Assembly (NCBI RefSeq): GCF_001625305.1
Contig: NW_017802824.1
Coordinates: 1,030,733-1,094,732 of the forward strand
From: Branchiostoma belcheri
Taxonomy: Eukaryota > Chordata > Leptocardii > Amphioxiformes > Branchiostomatidae
Length of the DNA stretch: 64,000 bases
Direction of reading: 5' to 3'
Shown here: piece by piece, positions 57,420-64,000 of the stretch
How positions within the stretch are numbered: position 1 is the first letter of the stretch
How the letters are laid out: every line of letters starts with the position of its first letter
Notes under the pieces: model-generated
The model's input: only the letters and a program-made list of their open reading frames with translations
Told to the model about the DNA's origin: nothing
Database searches by the model: none
Translations under genes and position numbers: made by a program

Positions 57420-58400
57420 CACAGACAGTAAAATATTTTCTATACAGGAGGGCTTGTCTTCTTGTTATTTAGTTTGGTTATGTTTGTAAATATTAATGAT
57501 ATTTTGTACAATTGTGTGTTCCCTAAAACTACATAATTCAGCCTTTTTTACATTGTATTATTTAGGTCGTTTTAGTTTTATGTCAATTTGCAAATAAACC
57601 ATAATTTCATACATTCAACTGACTGACAGAAAACTGAAAATGAAGAGTGCATTAAAGAAGGACAACATATTCTGCACACTTTTTTTGCTCGGTTTGACAT
57701 AAGATTTTAGAGTACTGGTAAGGCTATTTTCTGAAGATTTGGGTTGGGATTGTGTATAAGTTGAAGACACCTCTAAATTGTACAGTAACAAACGGGTAAT
57801 AATAGATTATCAAGATAAGATAGAATACTTTTAAATACCAAACAGTAAAGGTAACTATAGACAAACACTGAAACAGTAAAATAATCCCCTTGGCAAACCT
57901 CTACTTGAAATAGATGCAAACATTGCAAGCAACATGTCACACACTAATCACCTGGACAAATAGGCTTTTTGACAGTTTATAAATTATAGAGCATGAAATC
58001 TTTGGTCAAATTGAAAGGTCAAACCTAACAAAAGATACATTGTACACACACAAATGTTCCACATGACTTGATCTCCTAACCGTGGGGCTGTTTGCTAATG
58101 CAGTATGGCAGCCACAATTCTGGTATGTGCAAAAAAAATAGCCTTATTAGGAGCTTGAGATAATTTCACACAAGCTCCTAACAAAAGGTTTTATCCACGT
58201 TCAAGACTTCAAAGTTGCATACTTAAGTCCTAAAAGAAGCCTACTAGTAGAAGAAATCAATTTTTTTCAAAAGCAAGAAGTACTCTTTGTAAAAGAATTT
58301 TTGTTTACGATTAAAGCAACAAAAAAGACAAGTAACTTTAAACGCTTCCGGACTAATTTTTTTATCAAACACACAGTGGTCCACACACTTCCTGGTAGGA
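57420..58400. other. Unstructured AT-rich intergenic sequence
   Basis: I see no gene, clear inverted repeat or tandem array in this stretch. Confidence 0.5.
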
Positions 58401-58439
58401 AGTGTGTTTATTTGGTGATACAAAACGTCTATGCCTAAA

Positions 58440-60420
58440 TATTTTTACCAGTCTATTACCCCTGATATTTTCTACACCTATGACCAAGGATTTGGTCTGC
58501 TAGAAATTCGAAGAATAGTTAGTAATAACGTTGACTGTGACGAAACAGTACTATACACACCTTGACAATATGGTCTGTCAAATATCCTCATTGACAAATA
58601 TTTTAACCAGTCTACCTGACATTTTCTACACCTATGACCAAGGATTTGGTCTGCTAGAAATTTGAAGAATATTTAGTAATATTGTTGACTGTGACTAAAC
58701 AGTACTGTACACATGCATCTAAACAATACGGTCTGTCAAATATCCTCCAATTTTTTACCAGTCTACCCAATATTTTCTACACCTATGACCAAGGATTTGG
58801 TCTGCTAGAAATTCGAAGAATTATAGTTAGTAATCATCGTTGACTGTGACTAAACAATACTGTACACATCTAAACAATACGGTCTGTCAAATATCCTCCA
58901 ATATTTTTACCAGTCTACCCAATATTTTCTACACCTATGACCAAGGATTTGGTCTGCTAGAAATTAAAAGAATAGTTAGTAATATCGTTGACTGTGACTA
59001 AACAAAACTGTACACATCTAAACAATATGGTCTGTCAAATATCCTCAAATATTTTTACCAGTCTACCCGATATTTTCTACACCTATGACCAAGGATTTGG
59101 TCTGCTAGAAATTCGAAGAATTATAGTTAGTAATCATCGTTGACTGTGACTAAACAATACTGTACACATCTAAACAATACGGTCTGTCAAATATCCTCCA
59201 ATATTTTTACCAGTCTACCCAATATTTTCTACACCTATGACCAAGGATTTGGTCTGCTAGAAATTCGAAGAATAGTTCGTAATATTGTTGACTGTGAGTA
59301 AACAATACTGTACACAGCTAAACAATATGGTCTGTCAAATATCCTCAAATATTTTAACCAGTCTACCCGATATTTTCTACACCTATGACCAAGGATTTGG
59401 TCTGCTAGAAATTCGAAGAATAGTTCGTAATATTGTTGACTGTGAGTAAACAATACTGTACACAGCTAAACAATATAGTCTGTCAAATATCCTCAAATAT
59501 TTTAACCAGTCTACCCAATATTTTCTACACCTATGACCAAGGATTTGGTCTGCTAGAAATTCGAAGAATTATAGTAATCATCGTTGACTGTGACTAAACA
59601 AAACTGTACACATCTAAACAATACGGTCTGTCAAATATCCTCCAATATTTTTACCAGTCTACCCAATATTTTCTACACCTATGACCAAGGATTTGGTCTG
59701 CTAGAAATTCGAAGAATAGTTAGTAATATTGTTGACTGTGAGTAAACAATACTGTACACAGCTAAACAATATGGTCTGTCAAATATCCTCAAATATTTTA
59801 ACCAGTCTACCTGACATTTTCTACACCGATGACCAAGGATTTGGTCTGCTAGAAATTCGAAGAATTATAGTAATCATCGTTGACTGTGACTAAACAAAAC
59901 TGTACACATCTAAACAATATGGTCTGTCAAATATCCTCAAATATTTTAACCAGTCTACCCGATATTTTCTACACCTATGACCAAGGATTTGGTCTGCTAG
60001 AAATTCAAAGAATAGTTAGTAATATCGTTGACTGTGACTAAACAGTACTGTACACAGCTAAACAATATGGTCTGTCAAATATCCTCAAATATTTTTACCA
60101 GTCTACCCAATATTTTCTACACGTATGACAAAGGACTTGGTCTGCTAGAAATTCAAATAATAGTTAGTAATATCGTTGACTGTGACTAAGCAGTACTGTA
60201 CACATGCATCTAAACAATACGGTCTGTCAAATATCCTCCAATATTTTTACCAGTCTACCCAATATTTTCTACACCTATGACCAAGGATTTGGTCTGCTAG
60301 AAATTCGAAGAATAGTTAGTAATATTGTTCACTGTGACTAAACAGTACTGTACAAGCATTGACAATGGACTGTTCAATATCCTCAAATACTGTATTTTTA
60401 CCAGTCTACCCTATATTTTC
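58440..60420. repeat. Satellite array, about 149-bp unit, 13 copies
   Basis: The anchor GACCAAGGATTTGGTCTGCT recurs about every 148-157 bp from 58482 to about 60280. Each unit also holds GTTGACTGTGACTAAACA, GGTCTGTCAAATATCCTC and ACCAGTCTACCC. The anchor is palindromic (GACCAA-ggat-TTGGTC). Edge units are more diverged, as expected for an array kept homogeneous by unequal crossover. Confidence 0.95.
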
Positions 60421-60429
60421 AGGCTGTTG

Positions 60430-61234
60430 CAATAAAAAGAAATAGTCAGTCTTGTCATCTCTCAAACAAGACCTTTATTGTCTCAGCTGTTAATATTTTA
60501 CTCTATATTTTTATCGCATTACTGGAAATGTTTGTTTGGCACAGGAAATAATGGTAATAAAGGATGACTTCTGACATTTGTGTAGATAAAGAACAGAAAC
60601 TAACTGATCGACAAACAGTATGTTTTTCTCCTTTTTTACATTTTACTGTGTTTGTACTTTAAGAAAAATAAACACCAGACTCAGAAACGTAAAAAACAAG
60701 TTGTCACAGTGATAACATTTGACTCATTATGACATAAGAAATTGGGACAAGCAAAAAGCACCCCACATTTTAAACAATAAATACATTAACAAACAGACAT
60801 AAAACACCTCATAAGTTATAAATGCATACAAATCTTGAATGTGATTTAATTCAATCCTAACTTTATAGTTCACCATTCTTTTATGATAGCAAGATATGAT
60901 GATAATGATGATTCTTTATTTATAATATGATAGCAAGGAAGAAAACACTTCCTACTAACAGAACAAAATTCTGGTCAAAAGATTTATAAAAATATGCAGA
61001 TTGACGACATTTTGGGGGCAAGAAAAATTCAGTTACCCTCTATGAAAGTCAAAATGTTCTAAGGCAATTAACGTCTGATGTATCCATATTCAGTATTATT
61101 GGCACATCTATTCTTTCAATATTGTAAAAAGATACAAAAGGAATCCTTGTATTTATAAAGAATGAAAGAAAAAGGTTTTTAAAAGCTATACACTGTACAA
61201 ACTACTTTTCATTCCAAATCCCTGCACTTGACCA
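60430..61234. other. Gene-free stretch, possible 3' UTR on the minus strand
   Basis: It carries minus-strand AATAAA motifs near 60914 and 60473, downstream of the orphan exon at 61235-61351. No open frame. Confidence 0.3.
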
Positions 61235-61351
61235 TCATGAGTATACATGTACATGTACAAAACTTCCGACAATCAACGCACATAACAAGTATTCCACTTG
61301 ACGCTCTGTGTACAGAGTGGGCGTGTCGTGAAAGAGGGCGGCCCGGTAGTA
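61235..61351 (-). CDS. Orphan exon-like frame of unknown gene
   Basis: After a good acceptor (CTTCCTGGCTTTTCAG) the minus strand reads YYRAALFHDTPTLYTERQVE followed by YLLCALIVG and a TGA stop. The composition is protein-like and stands out from the neighbourhood. No upstream partner exon with matching phase was found, and any such exon would have to overlap the divergent plus-strand gene at 61755. I do not recognise the family; chance is possible. Confidence 0.25.
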   Translation of the reverse strand, partial: YYRAALFHDTPTLYTERQVEYLLCALIVGSFVHVHVYS

Positions 61352-61665
61352 CTGAAAAGCCAGGAAGTGAGGTGTTGGGGATCAACAAGAGATCTCGACA
61401 GCTTTGCCAACACACAGGAAGAGATGACGACAAGCATTCCTGGAATATTTCCCCCGGAGAGGCGTGGCACCACAGGTGGGTTTCCCCGGCAAGAATCTTC
61501 CAGGAACAAAGACGCGGACATCAGAGAAAAAAAGCGTTGACACTCACCTACTGACGTGAGCGCCTCATTTACATATTCCTAGTATTTTCCCCAAGTTTCC
61601 CACCTACAGATATAACAGGATATTACACCTGCATGACTTACATGTTAAAAAAACACCATGGTGCC

Positions 61666-61673
61666 TATAAATA
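61666..61673 (+). promoter_or_regulatory. TATA box TATAAATA of the cytokine-like gene
   Basis: A canonical TATA box 82-89 bases before the ATG. Transcription would start near 61696-61700 (ACATCACAGC), leaving a 5' UTR of about 55 bases. A strong TATA box fits a tightly regulated or inducible gene. Confidence 0.65.
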
Positions 61674-61754
61674 TGAGCCTCCTGAGGTCTACATCACAGC
61701 GAAGACAACTTTCTTCTCCCTCGACACAAGCCTTCCAGCGACTGAGACCCTACG

Positions 61755-63813
61755 ATGGCAAAGATGATGGTGTGTGTGTTGGCAGTTTTCTGTGGCCTCC
61801 TGTATTCTACAACAGCAGTTCCAGTCACAACTGTGGCTCCTGGTACAACAGTAACCCAAGCTCTAGAAGCCAGCCTTCAGAAGACAGCACACGTTTTGGC
61901 CCTCACAATTGAAGCCTATGGAAGCATTGTAAGTACCAAATTTTTTTTTCTCTCCAATTTTAACGTCATTTTCCCCCCGAAACGGGGGTTAGACGTGCTT
62001 GCATCAAATGCAAGTCTTTTTTGAAGCAAGATTTTTTATGGCTGGATGCCCTTCCTATGACGCCAACCTAAACCCTAGTAGGGCCCAGGATCCCTCTAAC
62101 TGAGGGGGGAAATACGTGTAAAGTGCCATTCCCAATTGGAGCAAGGCAACACTTGCCTGTCACGTAATTCAACTATTGAATATTGTGATGTGAACACAGT
62201 GCCATAAAGGTATATTCCCTGACCAGTGGGGTATGATAGATTTTTCAGTCGGCATATGTTTGATTCAAATAGTGAAATAGTTTAAAAACCAGCTAAATGA
62301 GGACCCCTTTATTTTTTGGTACCACCAATAAATTATAGCTATAATCTGAGCCTATGGTACAAAACAGGCAACTGTTTTCCGTCAGTAACATTACGTTTTT
62401 TCCTCACCAGAAATATCAGTATGCTATAGAATAGGGTCCATTCAACTGACTACATAAAAAAATGACCAACAAATTGACTTAGAAAATCCGGTTTTACAGA
62501 ATCAGTACTGCTCTGGAATGCAATTTGCTAGTGTGATAAAATCCCTTCCAACATGAATTGGTCTGGAACAAATTTTCTAGTACAGATGTCCACCAGCATG
62601 GAGAATGACTTTATTGCTGAAAAAATGTACCAGTACATGAACTGTACAATGTTGTACCTTCTGTGTTTTACAGAACACTGTCCACTTCAGTGGAACAGCC
62701 AGCTACCCAGATGAGACCGTTCGTACTCTCCCAGACCCAGACGACTTCATAACAGCCACCGACATTGAAACAAGTGCAATGCAGGTAAGGGAACATTGTC
62801 TTCTGATAAAGATTACTGTTAAAGATTTTGTCAAGATGCTGTCTCTGAGAACAAGTATAATTTTTGCATTTAGCAGAGCTGTCTATCTAGTACGTATATT
62901 TCTTTTCTCATTGGATTTCAAAGATTCTGGACAGATCCTTGCCTTATATTATATTCAGAGAAATTCCCCAATCCAGAAACCATGACTGGACAAGGTACAA
63001 AAATACAACCACCGGTGTGTTATATGGTTTCTGACCACATTAAACACAATACGGTGGCACATAAACCAGACTGAATGCTGACATAAAAGGTACCTAAATA
63101 GCTCTGTCCACCACAACAGAGATTTGCTCAGTAAACAAAAGCAGTTGCGCCGGCTATAATTGAGTTACTGCATTGAAAAGGAGAACACATTCGTAAGACA
63201 GAAACCAAGAAGTACAACACTTACATTAGTTGTAGACACAGAACCAATATAAAGATATAGCCAGATGATTCATGGCTCTTTCAGGGCTCTCACCAGAATT
63301 TTTTAACAGTTACAAAAGGACAAGGCAAATTGCTGCACATTGAGTCCCAAAAATATGACCCATCGTAGGGGGCCTGGTTCCGGGGAAAAATCTTGAACTT
63401 ATTACCCCCATTAAGCTTACAAAGGAGAAGTCAAACCCTTCAGACATAGTTTTAGACATAGCTATAACTTTAGACTATTACCTTTTATTATGTAGATTTT
63501 GAAGTTATTTTGTACTCTGTGTAAATGTTCTTCATCCTTTGTTCTCTGGAATTAGCCTTCAGGCATGAATTTGCAATAAACTTAATATCATTAAAATTTT
63601 GCAAATCTATCTTGTTCCTTGCTGCAGGATTCGGAGGTTCTGACGACCCTGAAGGCTCATCTGCACGCCTTTGAGAGACACCTGGAGACAGTCGAGCTGG
63701 AAGAGCTGACACTCGCACAAGATGACACCACTGGACAGGTGCAAGGTGTGTACGAACAGGTCGCCAACGTCCACACCAAGACAACAGAGCTCCAGACTTC
63801 ACTGGCTACTACG
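61755..63813 (+). CDS. Small secreted helical protein, candidate gp130-class (CNTF/IL-6-like) cytokine, 3' end outside window
   Basis: Exons 61755-61928, 62674-62784 and 63628-63813 (58, 37 and 62 codons) are separated by three phase-0 donors. Residues 1-21 (MAKMMVCVLAVFCGLLYSTTA) are a clean signal peptide. The mature part has no cysteine and predicts long amphipathic helices: A about 33-58 (VTQALEASLQKTAHVLALTI), a proline-rich loop in exon 2, B about 93-119 (DSEVLTTLKAHLHAFERHLE), C about 130-157 (GQVQGVYEQVANVHTKTTEL). Signal peptide, helix order, helix-per-exon layout and phase-0 introns match class I helical cytokines; the A-loop-B-C spacing resembles CNTF. Helix D should lie to the right. 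This is a structural inference; an unrelated helical secreted protein is possible. A canonical TATA box precedes the gene. Confidence 0.75.
61975..62150. repeat. Dispersed repeat in intron 1 of the cytokine-like gene
   Basis: The segment with ATGGCTGGATGCCCTTCCTA and TAGGGCCCAGGATCCC looks like an interspersed element of a type common in marine invertebrates. It contains the short stem CTTGCATCAAATGCAAG. Class uncertain. Confidence 0.4.
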
Positions 63814-64000
63814 GTAAATAACTTCTTCTTTCTAAAATAAACTACCAGTAAGCATAATCCATAACACAATGAAGCCCTAACTTCTTTTAACAGGTCTTTG
63901 TTGAAAAGTATAAGACCACTGGCTTAGACATTGTTTACAAAATTCTAGTGACTTAGTCTAAGCACAGTGGACAAGTGGACGTATGCAAATGTGAACTTTG

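Overview
The window looks like a piece of an amphioxus (Branchiostoma) nuclear genome. This rests on intron-rich animal genes with GT-AG introns, a membrane protein ending in NHL repeats with EPYAV/NPMY tail motifs of a kind I associate with lancelets, and a very high load of short inverted-repeat elements, minisatellites and LINE fragments. The species cannot be fixed from sequence alone.

Layout. 1-7378: no gene I can support; dispersed repeats and a 21-bp minisatellite. 7379-13642 (minus): a complete six-exon gene whose exon phases join to give about 900 residues: tyrosine-motif cytoplasmic tail, one membrane span, Thr/Pro/Asn-Gly-Thr repeat stalk, SUEL-type galactose-binding lectin domain, NHL repeats. 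13722-14698: a 530-bp tandem duplication just upstream. 17398-26874: a 9.5-kb inverted repeat (two arms of 4.5-4.9 kb around a 61-bp centre) whose arms carry a series of exon-like modules closed in all frames. 28966-38492 (plus): a mitochondrial TauD-type Fe(II)/2-oxoglutarate dioxygenase gene (five coding exons, 395 residues), preceded by a duplicated, frameshifted copy of its first exon and a broken LINE reverse transcriptase. 40557-53241 (minus): the last ten coding exons (965 residues) of a C2CD3-like centriole protein, including a probable GC-AG intron. 53250-61234: repeat-rich DNA with a 149-bp satellite. 61666-64000 (plus): a TATA-box gene for a small secreted helical protein; the three visible coding exons are separated by phase-0 introns and resemble a gp130-type (CNTF/IL-6 class) four-helix cytokine, but the last exon or exons lie beyond the window.

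The genes do not form a pathway together: they are separate transcription units embedded in repeats. The items most worth following up are the cytokine-like gene, the lectin-NHL receptor architecture, the giant palindrome of exon-like modules, and two families of hairpin elements whose insertion junctions (9-bp target duplications, or an empty site preserved in the sister palindrome arm) can be read directly. Exon boundaries were placed by hand from splice signals and phase continuity; no database search was possible.
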